64,000 nucleotides of DNA from positions 1-64,000 of the forward strand of contig JAAVYR010000002.1 of the NCBI GenBank assembly GCA_022791255.1, written 5' to 3'. A program made the translations under genes and the position numbers. Source of the DNA: Peptococcaceae bacterium. GTDB lineage: Bacteria > Bacillota > Dehalobacteriia > UBA4068 > JAAVYR01. The notes under the pieces are model-generated. The model did no database searches. It saw nothing but the letters and a program-made list of their open reading frames with translations, and had not been told where the DNA came from. Positions 52,082-64,000 of the stretch are shown one piece after another. The stretch's first letter is position 1. Every line of letters starts with the position of its first letter.

Positions 52082-52867
52082 GTGTTGTTTACAAAGACAT
52101 TGAAGGCGGCATTTCTGACGACGACACCGGTACTCATGGGCTATGCGGCTATCGGTTTTGCCTTTGGGGTATTGATAGGGGCCGGTGGTTACAGCGGTTT
52201 TTGGGCGGGGATTATGAGTCTCTGCATTTATGGGGGTGCACTGCAATATTTAGCCGTGGACTGGTTTATTCATGGTGCAGCCATTGCTCAAGTGGTGACT
52301 GTTTCTATCATTATCAATATTCGTCATATTTTATACGGGTTGACATTATTTGACAAATTACGAGGTATGGGACCTCTGAAACCCTATATGATGTTTTCTC
52401 TGACTGACGAGACCTATGCTCTTTTAAGCTCTACTCAGGCACCCGTTGGCGTTAATGAAAAGCTGTACTATTTCTTTATTGGGGCGTTGAACCATTCTTA
52501 TTGGATTATTTTCTCTATGATTGGAGCCTTTTTAGGGTCGGCTATTACCTTTGATGTAACGGGAATGGAATTTGCTATGACGGCTTTATTTATCGCTATT
52601 GCAGTAGAACAATGGCAGACCTTTCCTACGAAAAAACCGGCGCTTATCGGCTTTGGTTGCACGCTGATTGCTACTATATTTTTTGCACCAGAACAGATTT
52701 TAATTGTTTCCATGGTTTTGATTTTGATTTCCTTATTTAGCTGTCGTTCTATGATAGAAGAGGAAATGGGGATGGGCAGTAACCTCACGGCGGCAACCGC
52801 TGCAGATGTATTTATGGATGAAGGAATGCTGGATGCAATCCAAGAGGAAAGGACGGTGGAAAAATAA
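52082..52867 (+). CDS. azlC: AzlC family branched-chain amino acid exporter subunit
   Basis: 261 aa with about seven membrane segments. AzlC works with the small AzlD protein to export branched-chain amino acids and analogues. Typical elements are the GYAAIGFAFG start region, the SLCIYGGALQYL stretch and NIRHILYGL. It starts with GTG; the upstream site is weak. Its stop overlaps the azlD start. Confidence 0.9.
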   Translation: MLFTKTLKAAFLTTTPVLMGYAAIGFAFGVLIGAGGYSGFWAGIMSLCIYGGALQYLAVDWFIHGAAIAQVVTVSIIINIRHILYGLTLFDKLRGMGPLKPYMMFSLTDETYALLSSTQAPVGVNEKLYYFFIGALNHSYWIIFSMIGAFLGSAITFDVTGMEFAMTALFIAIAVEQWQTFPTKKPALIGFGCTLIATIFFAPEQILIVSMVLILISLFSCRSMIEEEMGMGSNLTAATAADVFMDEGMLDAIQEERTVEK

Positions 52868-53223
52868 TGGGGACGACTGTATTACCTATACAACAATTGG
52901 TTTTAATGATTGTTGTGATGGGGGGTATTACCCTTCTTTCTCGGGCATTTCCTTTTGTGTTGTTTGATAGAAAAGGTAACCCGCCGCGAGCTGTTTTGTA
53001 TATTGGTAAGGTGCTACCGCCGGCGGTCATTGCTATGTTGGTGGTATATTCTTTTAAAGATGTTGATTTTCTCTCGGCTCCTTTTGGGGTTAATGAGATT
53101 GCAGCAGGGCTTCTTGTGGTGGTACTCCATGGGAAATTTAAGAACAGTCTGATTAGTGTATTTGGCGGCACGGCCTTTTACATGTTTCTAGTCCAAGAAG
53201 GGTGGAAAATTTTTCTGGGGTAG
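52867..53223 (+). CDS. azlD: AzlD family branched-chain amino acid exporter subunit
   Basis: 118 aa, four membrane helices, with the TLLSRAFPFVLF and GKVLPPAVIAMLVVYSF stretches of AzlD. Translationally coupled to azlC by a one-base stop/start overlap. The stop codon lies inside the terminator stem. Confidence 0.9.
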   Translation: MGTTVLPIQQLVLMIVVMGGITLLSRAFPFVLFDRKGNPPRAVLYIGKVLPPAVIAMLVVYSFKDVDFLSAPFGVNEIAAGLLVVVLHGKFKNSLISVFGGTAFYMFLVQEGWKIFLG

Positions 53224-53246
53224 CGGAGGCTACCCTTTCTTTTTTG
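53218..53246 (+). terminator. azlCD terminator
   Basis: GGGTAGC / GCTACCC stem with loop GGAG and a T-rich tail; overlaps the azlD stop. Confidence 0.82.
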
Positions 53247-53406
53247 TCGTTTCGGGAGAGAAAAGAGGCGTATTTGTCAGTTTATATAACACGCCGAACA
53301 GCAGTTTTAAGAAAATCTACTGATTATAATAGCGGGATAATAACGAAAGAAAGAGAAACCTAAGAAAAACTTGGGTCCACCAGGGCTTTTATTTGAGAAT
53401 AATTGG

Positions 53407-53435
53407 TTGACGGAAGGCGCTTTTTATGATAAGAT
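53407..53435 (+). promoter_or_regulatory. promoter of the V-type ATPase operon
   Basis: -35 TTGACG, 17-bp spacer, -10 TAAGAT, about 50 bp upstream of the first operon gene. Confidence 0.65.
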
Positions 53436-53484
53436 TTTTCATTGAAATGGAGTTATTTATTTTAATATAAAAGGCGGTGAAAAT

Positions 53485-53798
53485 ATGTCGCTTGATGCGG
53501 TAAAACAGGTTGCTGCAGCGGAAGCAAATGCGGAACAACAAATCGCAAATGCAGCTGCGGAAGCCAAGAAAATCCTGGCTGAAGCCGAACAACAAGGGAA
53601 AAAGCTGGTAGAAAATGCCGTTTCTGAAGCAAACCTTTTGGCGAAAGACTTGATGGGGAAAGCTGAAGAAAAAGGCAGTGCCGCGGCGCAAGAAATTGCA
53701 GGGCGTGCGATGAATGAATGTGAAGCTATGGAAAAGACAGCGCAAGGTAAAATGGATCAGGCTGTCGCAATAATTCTCGGAAGGATAGTGAACGGATA

Positions 53799-53799
<1 letters not shown>
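53485..53799 (+). CDS. V-type ATPase peripheral stalk subunit (G/H, NtpF-like)
   Basis: 104 aa, almost wholly a right-handed coiled coil, rich in Ala, Glu and Lys (AEANAEQQIANAAAEAKKI). Forms the peripheral stalk together with the E subunit, which holds the catalytic head still. First gene of the operon, as ntpF in Enterococcus hirae. AAGGCGGTG precedes the ATG; the last base overlaps the next start. Confidence 0.88.
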
Positions 53800-56248
<2,449 letters not shown>

Positions 56249-56267
56249 TTAAAAGAGGTATCGTAAT

Positions 56268-56867
56268 ATGAACGGTATTGAAAAAATTACAGAAAAAATT
56301 CTCGGTGATGCACAGGCTGAAGCTGCTAGCATTCTCGCTGACGCTAAAAAAGAAGCTGACGGTATTGTTGCTTCTTATCAAGCAGAAGCTGCTGAGAAAA
56401 AACAAAAGATGGCAGAAATGGCAGAAATCCAAGCTGCTGAACAGGAAAGAAGAATTATTTCTTCTGCTGAATTAGATGCTCGGAAAGCCATCCTTGCCAG
56501 AAAACAAGCATTAATTGCTAAGGCTTTTGATGCTACTAAGAAAAAAATAACTACAATGGATGAACCATCCTATATTGATTTTTTATGCACACTTGCTGCA
56601 CAATCCGTCCTTGACGGTAAAGAAGAAGTAGTGCTTTCTGCTGAAGACAGCCAGAAATTTGGTCAAAAAGTAGTTGATGGTGCTAATAAAATTTTGCAAC
56701 AAGCTGGAAAAGTCGGAGAATTAACTCTCTCTGGTGAAAATCGTCCTATTGTTGGCGGTTTGGTATTAAAAGGCCGTGATTTAGAAATCAATTGCGCTTT
56801 GGATACTGTTATCAGCTTATTAAAAGATGATTTATCTTCAGAAGTAGCTGCAGCTCTTTTGAACTAG
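56268..56867 (+). CDS. ntpE: V-type ATPase subunit E (peripheral stalk)
   Basis: 199 aa. The N-terminal ~90 residues form a coiled coil that pairs with the G/H subunit. The C-terminal globular domain (about 100-199) contains GGLVLKGRDLEINCALD, close to the family's GG(V/L)-(V)-(D)-I-x-N-T pattern, which binds the top of the catalytic head. Confidence 0.93.
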   Translation: MNGIEKITEKILGDAQAEAASILADAKKEADGIVASYQAEAAEKKQKMAEMAEIQAAEQERRIISSAELDARKAILARKQALIAKAFDATKKKITTMDEPSYIDFLCTLAAQSVLDGKEEVVLSAEDSQKFGQKVVDGANKILQQAGKVGELTLSGENRPIVGGLVLKGRDLEINCALDTVISLLKDDLSSEVAAALLN

Positions 56868-56927
56868 TTGCGGGTTTTATTTTCACACCTCATCATTTTG
56901 TCCTAACTGGCAAAAGGAGTGTGGGCT

Positions 56928-57926
56928 TTGAAGAAAATTAAAGATACCGATTATTTATATGCGAGCTCACGGATAAGAGTTTTAGAAAAAGGCTTGCTTA
57001 CTCGTGATATGATGACTCGCATGTGTGATGCAAAGACCATTGACGAAGCGGAAAAAATCTTAGTGGAATGTGGTTATGTTGATTTTAACCCTAATAGTCT
57101 GGAAGATTTGGAACGGGCACTGGCTACAGAACGGACTAGAGTGGTAGATGCGTTGGTAGATATGACGCCGGATAAAAATTTAATTGAAATTTTTATGGTG
57201 AAATATGACTATCACAACATTAAATCCTACTTAAAAGCGGTAGCTATGGGTGAAGATTATCTTGACCTGATGATTAAAACAGGCCTCATTCCAATTCAAA
57301 AATTGGTAAGTGCATTGCAGGAAGAAGACTATAGTCAGTTTAGCCCTGTAATGGCAAAAAGCATTATCGCAGCAAAGCAGATTTTGGCGGATACTCGCGA
57401 CCCTCAAAAAATGGATGCAGTGCTTGACAAAGCTTGTTATGCAGAAATGCTAGAATTTGCCCAAAATACAGGCAGTAGCTTCTTAACTGATTATGTGAAA
57501 TTATTGATAGACAGTGCGAACCTGAGAGCAGCAATTCGATTGACTAGAATGGGGAGAGAAATCTCCAGCATCAAAGAATTTGTCATTGACGGCGGCAACA
57601 TTTCTATTGATAAATTTATGGTAGACTTAACTCCGGATGTAATCGAACGGATTTATGACAGCAGCCTTTTAAAAGCTGCTGCTGAAGCTGGTGCGAAAGC
57701 ATTAAAAGGAGAAGAAGGTTTAAGCCGGATGGATCTTTTGTGTGATGATGCTGTGATGGCATACTTAAAAAAAGCAAAATATGTATCCTTTGGCGAACAA
57801 CCAGTCGTTGCTTTTATTGCAGCAAAGGAAAGTGAGTTGACTGCCGTAAGAACCATTATGGCGGGTAGACTTGCCGGGCTGAAACCGGAAATGATTATGG
57901 GAAGGTTGAGAGAAGCCTATGTATAA
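56928..57926 (+). CDS. ntpC: V-type ATPase subunit C (d-type, central connector)
   Basis: 332 aa, helical funnel protein that links the central shaft to the K ring. Begins YLYASSRIRVLEKGLL; internal threefold repeats are typical. The TTG at 56928 is preferred, 8 nt after AAAGGAG; the GTG at 56919 overlaps that site. Ends 8 bp inside the next gene. Confidence 0.93.
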   Translation: MKKIKDTDYLYASSRIRVLEKGLLTRDMMTRMCDAKTIDEAEKILVECGYVDFNPNSLEDLERALATERTRVVDALVDMTPDKNLIEIFMVKYDYHNIKSYLKAVAMGEDYLDLMIKTGLIPIQKLVSALQEEDYSQFSPVMAKSIIAAKQILADTRDPQKMDAVLDKACYAEMLEFAQNTGSSFLTDYVKLLIDSANLRAAIRLTRMGREISSIKEFVIDGGNISIDKFMVDLTPDVIERIYDSSLLKAAAEAGAKALKGEEGLSRMDLLCDDAVMAYLKKAKYVSFGEQPVVAFIAAKESELTAVRTIMAGRLAGLKPEMIMGRLREAYV

Positions 57927-58227
57927 AATAGCTGTTATTGGAGATCGCGATAGCGTTTTAGGTTTTAAAGCCTTAGGTCTTCATGTAGTTTTTGCTGAGG
58001 AATTGTTGGAAGCAAGACGCGCCCTTCATGAACTGGCAAAAGAAGACTATGCAGTCATTTATATTACAGAGGACTTGGCTGTAAATATGAGCGCTGATAT
58101 TGATCATTATAAAGACGCCGTAACACCGGCTATCATCTTGATACCCGGGAAAACCGGCAGCTTAGGAATTGGTCTTGAACAAGTAAACAATTCCGTAGAA
58201 AGAGCCGTTGGTGCAAATATTCTGTAA
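57919..58227 (+). CDS. V-type ATPase subunit F (central shaft, NtpG-like)
   Basis: 102 aa with a Rossmann-like fold: IAVIGDRDSVLGFKALGL at the N-terminus, AVIYITEDLA, and a C-terminal helix expected to contact the D shaft. Called NtpG in E. hirae. Overlaps the end of ntpC by 8 bp. Confidence 0.94.
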   Translation: MYKIAVIGDRDSVLGFKALGLHVVFAEELLEARRALHELAKEDYAVIYITEDLAVNMSADIDHYKDAVTPAIILIPGKTGSLGIGLEQVNNSVERAVGANIL

Positions 58228-58291
58228 TTGTTGTTGTATTTTAGATAGATAAAATACGCTATTCTGAAGATGAAAGAAGGTCGAGACTGGA

Positions 58292-60067
58292 ATGGGTAAA
58301 GGTAAAATTATCAAGGTTGCCGGTCCTCTGATCGTAGCTGAAGGCATGAACGAAGCAAACATGGCTGATGTAGTTCGTGTAGGGGATCAGCGCTTGATTG
58401 GTGAAATCATTGAAATGCGTGGCGACCGCGCATCCATCCAAGTTTATGAAGAAACTGCCGGCATCGGACCTGGTGCTGAAGTAGAAACGACCGGGGTTCC
58501 TCTTTCTGTTGAATTAGGACCTGGTTTGATTGGTACGATTTATGATGGTATTCAACGGCCATTGGAAGCAATCCGCTCCTTGGTGGGGAATAACATTACA
58601 CGCGGTATCGAAGTAGCTTCTTTGGACCGCAAAGCAAAATGGGACTTTGTTCCATCTGCAAAAGTTGGCGATAAAGTATCTGCTGGGGATATTATCGGTG
58701 CTGTACAAGAAACAGTTGTTGTAAGCCATAAAATCATGGTTCCAAACGGCGTTTCCGGTACCATTGAAGATATTAAATCCGGCAGCTTTACCATCGAAGA
58801 TGTGGTAGCTATCGTTAAGGATGATAAAGGCGAAAAACATGAATTGACCATGATGCAAAGATGGCCGGTTCGTCGTGGTCGTCCTTATCAAGAAAAATTG
58901 GCTCCGACTATTCCGATGATTACCGGTCAAAGAATTATTGATACCGTATTCCCTGTAGCAAAAGGTGGTACTGCTGCTGTTCCTGGTCCTTTCGGTAGCG
59001 GGAAAACAGTTGTACAGCACCAATTAGCAAAATGGTCTGATGTGGATATTGTTATCTACATTGGCTGTGGTGAACGCGGTAACGAAATGACCGACGTATT
59101 GAGAGAATTCCCAGAATTGAAGGACCCTCGTACTGGCGAAAGCTTGATGAAACGTACTGTCCTCATTGCAAATACTTCCGACATGCCGGTAGCGGCTCGT
59201 GAAGCATCTGTATACACTGGGATTACGCTGGCTGAATATTTCCGCGATATGGGTTATGATGTAGCGGTAATCGCTGACTCTACTTCCCGTTGGGCAGAAG
59301 CACTCCGTGAAATGTCCGGTCGTTTGGAAGAAATGCCTGGTGAAGAAGGTTATCCTGCATACTTAACTTCTCGTATGGCTCAGTTCTATGAACGGGCAGG
59401 GCGAGTTGTATGTAAATCTTCTAATGGAGACCGTCAAGGTTCTCTGTCTGCAATCGGTGCAGTATCCCCTCCGGGCGGTGATATTTCTGAACCGGTATCC
59501 CAGGCAACACTGCGTATCGTAAAAGTATTCTGGGGCTTGGATGCTTCCCTTGCTTCTCGTCGTCACTTCCCATCTATTAACTGGTTAACAAGTTATTCCT
59601 TGTATTTAGACCGGTTATCTGGTTGGTTCAGTGAACATGTAAATCCAAACTTCACTGCACAACGCCACCAAATGATGGATATTTTACAAGAAGAAGACCA
59701 ATTAAACGAAATCGTTCGTTTGGTAGGTATCGATGCATTGTCTCCAAAAGACCGTGTAACCATGGAAGTAGCTCGGATGTTCAGAGAAGACTTCTTACAA
59801 CAGGATGCTTTCTCTGATACTGACTCTTATTCTTCTGTAGAAAAACAATTCTTATTGGTAAAAATGATTTTGGCTTATGGAGATTTGTGCCGCAAAGCCA
59901 TTGCTAACAATGTTTCCATTGAAAAATTATTCAATTTACCTGTATGTGAAAAAATCGGCCGTGCGAAGAACATCGTAGAAAACTTTAGCGATGCTGTTGC
60001 TGCTATCGAAAAAGAAATGGTTGATGAAATCGAAGCTGCTATTGCTGAAGGAGGGGAACTGTTATGA
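58292..60067 (+). CDS. ntpA: V-type ATPase catalytic subunit A
   Basis: 591 aa. Carries the ATP-hydrolysing sites. Walker A is GPFGSGKTV (about residue 230), Walker B region is [11 protein letters not shown] (about 325), and the A-specific non-homologous insert lies between the barrel and the nucleotide fold (about 115-190). The catalytic Glu is in GCGERGNEM. Overlaps ntpB by 4 bp. Confidence 0.98.
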   Translation: MGKGKIIKVAGPLIVAEGMNEANMADVVRVGDQRLIGEIIEMRGDRASIQVYEETAGIGPGAEVETTGVPLSVELGPGLIGTIYDGIQRPLEAIRSLVGNNITRGIEVASLDRKAKWDFVPSAKVGDKVSAGDIIGAVQETVVVSHKIMVPNGVSGTIEDIKSGSFTIEDVVAIVKDDKGEKHELTMMQRWPVRRGRPYQEKLAPTIPMITGQRIIDTVFPVAKGGTAAVPGPFGSGKTVVQHQLAKWSDVDIVIYIGCGERGNEMTDVLREFPELKDPRTGESLMKRTVLIANTSDMPVAAREASVYTGITLAEYFRDMGYDVAVIADSTSRWAEALREMSGRLEEMPGEEGYPAYLTSRMAQFYERAGRVVCKSSNGDRQGSLSAIGAVSPPGGDISEPVSQATLRIVKVFWGLDASLASRRHFPSINWLTSYSLYLDRLSGWFSEHVNPNFTAQRHQMMDILQEEDQLNEIVRLVGIDALSPKDRVTMEVARMFREDFLQQDAFSDTDSYSSVEKQFLLVKMILAYGDLCRKAIANNVSIEKLFNLPVCEKIGRAKNIVENFSDAVAAIEKEMVDEIEAAIAEGGELL

Positions 60068-61437
60068 TTAAAGAATACCGCACAATCCGCGAAGTAACCG
60101 GTCCTTTGATGATGGTTGACGGCGTTGAAGGCGTTACTTACGACGAATTAGGTGAAATCGAATTACAAAGCGGTGAACTCCGTCGTTGCCGGGTATTGGA
60201 AGTAAACGGCGACCGTGCAGTAGTACAATTATTCGAAAACTCTGCTGGGATTAACTTGGAAGACTCCAAAGTTCGGTTCTTGGGACACAGCTTGGAATTA
60301 GGCGTATCTGAAGATATGTTGGGCCGTGTATTCGACGGTTTGGGTCGTCCCATTGACGGTGGCTCTGATATCTTGGCTGACAAACGCTTAGACATCAATG
60401 GCCAACCAATGAACCCAGCAGCTCGTGACTATCCTTCCGAATTTATTCAAACAGGGGTTTCCTCTATTGACGGTTTGAATACTTTGGTTCGTGGTCAGAA
60501 ATTGCCGATTTTCTCCGGCTCTGGTTTGCCTCACGCTGACCTTGCTTGTCAGATTGCTCGTCAAGCAAAAGTATTAAAGGCTGACTCCAAATTCGCAGTA
60601 GTATTTGCTGCTATTGGGATTACCTTCGATGAAGCTGACTTCTTTATCAGCGACTTTAAGAAAACAGGGGCTATTGACAGAACAGTTCTCTTTATGAACT
60701 TAGCTGATGACCCTGCTGTAGAACGTATCGCTACCCCTCGTATGGCTTTGACTGCTGCTGAATACTTGGCATTTGAAAAAGGCATGCAGGTATTGGTAAT
60801 CCTCACTGATATTACCAACTATGCAGAAGCATTGCGTGAAGTATCTGCAGCTAGAAAAGAAGTACCGGGCCGTCGTGGTTATCCTGGTTACTTATATACT
60901 GACCTTGCAACCCTTTATGAACGGGCAGGTCGTCAGTTAGATAAAGATGGTTCTATTACCATGATCCCGATTTTGACCATGCCGGAAGATGATAAAACTC
61001 ACCCAATTCCTGACTTAACTGGGTACATTACCGAAGGTCAGATTGTACTTGCTCGTGAGCTCTATCGTAAAGGCTATGCGCCTCCGGTAGATGTATTGCC
61101 ATCTCTTTCCCGTTTGAAAGATAAAGGGATTGGGAAAGGCAAAACTCGTGAAGACCATGCAAACCTTGCCAGCCAGATTTTTGCATCCTATGCTCGTGGG
61201 AAAGACGCAAAAGAATTAATGGCTATTATGGGTGAAGCAGCTTTATCCGAAGTAGATAAACTTTATGCAAAATTCGCTGAAGAATTTGAAAAGCAATATG
61301 TAGACCAAGGTTATGAAACCAACAGAACCATTGAAGAAACACTTTCTTTGGGTTGGGAATTGCTTTCCATTTTACCGAAATCCGAATTAAAGCGTATTAA
61401 ACCGGAATTCATTGAAAAATATTTGCCGGTTAAATAA
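60064..61437 (+). CDS. ntpB: V-type ATPase regulatory subunit B
   Basis: 457 aa. The non-catalytic partner of A in the A3B3 hexamer. As expected it has a changed P-loop (GSGLPHADL instead of GxxxxGKT), [20 protein letters not shown], of which the first part is diagnostic, and [14 protein letters not shown]. Start overlaps the A gene stop (ATGA). Confidence 0.98.
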   Translation: MIKEYRTIREVTGPLMMVDGVEGVTYDELGEIELQSGELRRCRVLEVNGDRAVVQLFENSAGINLEDSKVRFLGHSLELGVSEDMLGRVFDGLGRPIDGGSDILADKRLDINGQPMNPAARDYPSEFIQTGVSSIDGLNTLVRGQKLPIFSGSGLPHADLACQIARQAKVLKADSKFAVVFAAIGITFDEADFFISDFKKTGAIDRTVLFMNLADDPAVERIATPRMALTAAEYLAFEKGMQVLVILTDITNYAEALREVSAARKEVPGRRGYPGYLYTDLATLYERAGRQLDKDGSITMIPILTMPEDDKTHPIPDLTGYITEGQIVLARELYRKGYAPPVDVLPSLSRLKDKGIGKGKTREDHANLASQIFASYARGKDAKELMAIMGEAALSEVDKLYAKFAEEFEKQYVDQGYETNRTIEETLSLGWELLSILPKSELKRIKPEFIEKYLPVK

Positions 61438-61451
61438 GGGAGGGACAGAAA

Positions 61452-62099
61452 ATGGCCCGACTAAATGTAAACCCAACTCGGATGGAGTTAAGTAAGTTAA
61501 AAGGTAGAATTAAATCCGCGCGCAGAAACCATAAATTGCTCAAAGATAAACGAGACGAATTGATGAAACAATTTTTGGAAATCGTACGGCAGAACAGGGA
61601 TTTACGTATTAAAGTGGAAGAAGCTTTGATGCGTGCCCATGGTAGCTTTACTGTTGCTTCTGCGGTAATGAGCCCAGAAATGTTGGAACAATCTTTGATT
61701 TATCCGAAACAATCTGTTTCCTTGGGGATCTCTTATAAAAACATCATGTCTGTAGATGTACCTCGTTACGATTACAAAACAGAAAATGATGACCCTTCGG
61801 AAATCTTTCCTTATGGGTTTGCTCAAACTTCTGGGGAATTGGATGACGCTGTATCGGAGTTATCCCAGATTTTAACAGATATGTTGAAGCTGGCTGAAAT
61901 CGAAAAAAGCGTGCAATTGTTGGCGCAGGAAATCGAAAAAACTCGCCGTCGGGTAAATGCGCTGGAATATGTAATGATCCCGCAGCTTAACGAAACAATC
62001 AAATATATCAAAATGAAATTGGATGAAAACGAACGGAGTAACACCATTCGCTTGATGAAGATTAAAGATATGATGATTGAAGAAACGCGGGGCAAATAA
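61452..62099 (+). CDS. ntpD: V-type ATPase subunit D (central shaft)
   Basis: 215 aa, long antiparallel coiled coil (about 1-75 and 130-205) with a short middle domain. NPTRMELSKLKGRIKSARR at the N-terminus and VNALEYVMIPQLNETIKYI near 170 are family hallmarks. Last gene of the operon; no ntpH or ntpJ (potassium transporter) follows, unlike E. hirae. Confidence 0.97.
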   Translation: MARLNVNPTRMELSKLKGRIKSARRNHKLLKDKRDELMKQFLEIVRQNRDLRIKVEEALMRAHGSFTVASAVMSPEMLEQSLIYPKQSVSLGISYKNIMSVDVPRYDYKTENDDPSEIFPYGFAQTSGELDDAVSELSQILTDMLKLAEIEKSVQLLAQEIEKTRRRVNALEYVMIPQLNETIKYIKMKLDENERSNTIRLMKIKDMMIEETRGK

Positions 62100-62107
62100 T
62101 ACCGATG

Positions 62108-62141
62108 AAAAGAGACTAGATTTAATCTGGTCTCTTTTTTT
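62108..62141 (+). terminator. terminator of the V-type ATPase operon
   Basis: AAAGAGACTAGAT / ATCTGGTCTCTTT stem with TTA loop and T run. Confidence 0.9.
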
Positions 62142-62298
62142 ATGTCTGGTGGGTTGGTAAAGGATTTTTACACTAGATATCGAATAAAGAAGATAGTAAA
62201 AATTAGCTTGGAAGGGTAGTAGCCAAAAAGAGAAAATTTTGATATGATAATAACAATATGAGCGCGTGTATAGATGATAATCGTAAGGAGTGAAACGG

Positions 62299-63096
62299 AT
62301 GGTGTTATCTGTAAAAGGACAAGTCCTAAAAAACGAGCCTGTCCAACCTGGCATTTATGAAATGACCATTGCTGCACCGCAAATAGCAGAGCAGGCAGCG
62401 CCAGGACAGTTTGTTATGGTGCGTCCTATTTATCGCAGTTTTGAACCGTTCTTAAATCGTCCCTTTGGCATTAGTGATATTGATACTATTAGAGGTACTA
62501 TCAATATTCTCTATATTGTAGTGGGGAAAGGTACCGATCTGATGAGCGAAATGCAGGTCGGCGATGATGTGTTTCTTATTGGACCGGTGGGCAATGGGTT
62601 TACTGTTGCGCCGGAAGGGAAAAAAGTGGCTCTTGTGGCTGGTGGCATGGGGATTGCACCGTTATTGCCTCTGGCAAAAACATTACAGGACAAGGGCGTT
62701 ATCACTTATGGACTCATGGGGGCAAGTAAGGCTACTGCATTAGTGGGGATGGATAGTTGGCGAGAAGCTGGTGTGCAGGTGCAAATCGCTACCGACGATG
62801 GCTCGGTAGGTGCAAAAGGCTTTGTGACTGCTTTGCTGGAGGATTTATTAAAGGAGGAAACAATAGACTACATCTATTGCTGCGGTCCTACTCCTATGAT
62901 GGCGCGGACAGTAGAAATCGCTGGGAAATATGGCGTACCTATCGAAGTGTCGTTGGAAAAGCGGATGGGGTGTGGCATCGGCGTCTGCATGGGGTGCATT
63001 TGCAAGCTGAAACAAGCCGATGGCTCGGTAAAGCAATACCGGGTTTGTTATGACGGACCAGTGTTCCGTGGGGAAGAGGTGGTTTTTGATGACTAA
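62299..63096 (+). CDS. pyrK: dihydroorotate dehydrogenase electron transfer subunit
   Basis: 265 aa. The FAD and 2Fe-2S subunit that passes electrons from PyrD to NAD. FAD site RPFGISD (about residue 55), nucleotide-binding GGMGIAPLLPLA (about 115), and the cluster motif CGIGVCMGCICK plus a fourth Cys in YRVC (about 225-255). ATG 62299 is 8 nt after AAGGAG; the GTG at 62290 is too close. Overlaps pyrD. Confidence 0.96.
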   Translation: MVLSVKGQVLKNEPVQPGIYEMTIAAPQIAEQAAPGQFVMVRPIYRSFEPFLNRPFGISDIDTIRGTINILYIVVGKGTDLMSEMQVGDDVFLIGPVGNGFTVAPEGKKVALVAGGMGIAPLLPLAKTLQDKGVITYGLMGASKATALVGMDSWREAGVQVQIATDDGSVGAKGFVTALLEDLLKEETIDYIYCCGPTPMMARTVEIAGKYGVPIEVSLEKRMGCGIGVCMGCICKLKQADGSVKQYRVCYDGPVFRGEEVVFDD

Positions 63097-64000
63097 GACA
63101 GCTGTGAATATTGCCGGCATTGCTATGAAAAATCCAGTGTGCACTGCATCTGGTACCTTTGGTTATGGGGAAGAGTTTGGCAAGTTTTATGATATCAGCC
63201 GCTTGGGCGGCATCATGGTCAAAGGGGTATCAGCAGAACCTTGGCTAGGCAATCAAGGGGTGCGTATCGCTGAAACTGCTTCTGGTATGCTCAATAGTGT
63301 GGGCTTGCAAAATCCTGGCGTTGATTATTTTCTGGAACATTATTTACCAGAGCTGCGGAAGAAGGACCTGGCTGTCATTGTCAACATGGTGGGGCACTCG
63401 GTAGAAGAGTATGTAGCTGCTGTGGAAAAACTGGATGGACACGCGGGCATTGCAGGGCTCGAAGTAAACATCTCTTGCCCTAACTTAAAAGCTGGCGGGC
63501 TGGCTTATGGTACAGACCCAAAGATGGCGGCAGAAGTAACAACAGAAGTACGGAAACGGACTAAGCTACCGGTAATTATGAAGCTATCGCCGAATGTAAC
63601 TAATATTGCGGAAATTGCGAAAGCCGTGGAAGCGGCAGGGGCAGACTGCGTATCTCTCATTAATACTTTGCTGGGGATGGCCATCGATGTAAAAACTCGT
63701 CGGCCAATCTTAGGCAATATAGTAGGGGGCTTATCTGGCCCAGCTATTAAACCAGTAGCGCTGCGCATGGTATGGCAGGTCCATCAAGCAGTACAAATCC
63801 CCATTATTGGCATGGGCGGCATTGTGACGGCCACTGACGCCATTGAATTTATGCTGGCCGGGGCTACTGGCGTTGCCATTGGCTGTGGTAATTTCATTAA
63901 CCCTATGACTGCCATAGAAGTGATAGACGGTATCGAGGAATGGCTGGATAAAGAAGGGGTAGCCGATATTCATGAGATTATCGGCGGACTGCGTATTGGA
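63089..64000 (+). CDS. pyrD: dihydroorotate dehydrogenase, catalytic subunit (partial)
   Basis: Runs off the end of the window after 304 codons, almost complete. FMN enzyme of the 1B class, which pairs with PyrK to oxidise dihydroorotate with NAD. It begins AVNIAGIAMKNPVCTASGTF. NSVGLQNPG and VNISCPN (1B-type catalytic Cys, about residue 130) and KLSPNVTNI are present, and GMGGIVTATDAIEFMLAGA holds the FMN phosphate region. The start lies 8 bp inside pyrK with GGAAGAGGTGG upstream. Confidence 0.96.
   Translation, partial: MTKTAVNIAGIAMKNPVCTASGTFGYGEEFGKFYDISRLGGIMVKGVSAEPWLGNQGVRIAETASGMLNSVGLQNPGVDYFLEHYLPELRKKDLAVIVNMVGHSVEEYVAAVEKLDGHAGIAGLEVNISCPNLKAGGLAYGTDPKMAAEVTTEVRKRTKLPVIMKLSPNVTNIAEIAKAVEAAGADCVSLINTLLGMAIDVKTRRPILGNIVGGLSGPAIKPVALRMVWQVHQAVQIPIIGMGGIVTATDAIEFMLAGATGVAIGCGNFINPMTAIEVIDGIEEWLDKEGVADIHEIIGGLRIG

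Noticed and set aside
62848-63144. Minus-strand ORFs over pyrK and pyrD
   Set aside because: Both pyr genes are unmistakable on the plus strand; these are shadows.

Overview
The window reads as the chromosome of an anaerobic Firmicute. Gene content and order fit the Negativicutes best, possibly an Acidaminococcus/Phascolarctobacterium-like member. That placement is an inference from gene families recalled from memory, not from a search. Supporting points are a Bacillus-like housekeeping order (rpmE, DUF1385, prfA, prmC, ywlC, ywlE, rpiB, glyA), relics or members of the sporulation gene set (Gin-like, PdaB-like, YwmB, SpoIID, SpoIIQ-like), a V-type rather than F-type ATPase, and strong AGGAGG-type ribosome binding sites. 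No tRNA, CRISPR array, phage or intact transposon was seen.

Layout. 0-9.4 kb: the end of an rRNA operon (5S), a DUF1847 gene, glnA, an EamA exporter with its HxlR regulator, a metallo-beta-lactamase-fold protein without the usual metal ligands, guaA lacking its glutaminase half, pyrG, a PdaB-like deacetylase and a Gin-like zinc protein. 9.4-13.8 kb: an accessory islet bordered by a 189-bp repeat. It has a ribbon-helix-helix regulator, a Cys-rich small protein, a 498-aa modular protein and two paralogous membrane-anchored proteins, and it has the architecture of a polymorphic toxin with immunity genes. 13.9-18.3 kb: DegV, a phosphoesterase, a YkgJ-type protein and a LysM-M23 peptidase. 18.4-28.7 kb: a radical SAM gene followed by the conserved rpmE-to-wecB translation and metabolism block. 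28.7-36.8 kb: a wall block, ywmB-murA-spoIID, then a convergent vanR-vanS-like two-component system with a D,D-carboxypeptidase, then a spoIIQ-like M23 gene. 36.8-48 kb: pyridoxamine kinase, ridA-cysK, manA, a second two-component system, an unaccompanied gcvH, a GNAT gene and an unaccompanied carB. 48.1-50 kb: a second small accessory islet of HTH regulators next to the second copy of the 189-bp repeat. 50-53.2 kb: typA and azlCD. 53.4-62.1 kb: a nine-gene V-type ATPase operon in the Enterococcus hirae ntp order. 62.3-64 kb: pyrK and the start of pyrD, which runs off the end.

How the parts fit. Nucleotide supply (guaA, pyrG, carB, pyrKD) and nitrogen assimilation (glnA) are present but scattered. 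Envelope genes are concentrated at 29-36 kb. The rotor subunit of the ATPase keeps all five side chains that bind sodium in E. hirae, so the complex is probably a sodium pump or sodium-driven synthase. The slot where related genomes carry the F-type ATP synthase, between wecB and ywmB-murA, is empty here.

Most interesting: (1) the 10.5-13.8 kb toxin/immunity-like locus with an AT-rich cassette framed by GC-rich conserved ends; (2) a GMP synthase without a glutaminase active site; (3) a VanR-like response regulator whose reading frame has no legal start codon; (4) a two-copy 189-bp structured repeat beside both accessory islets.
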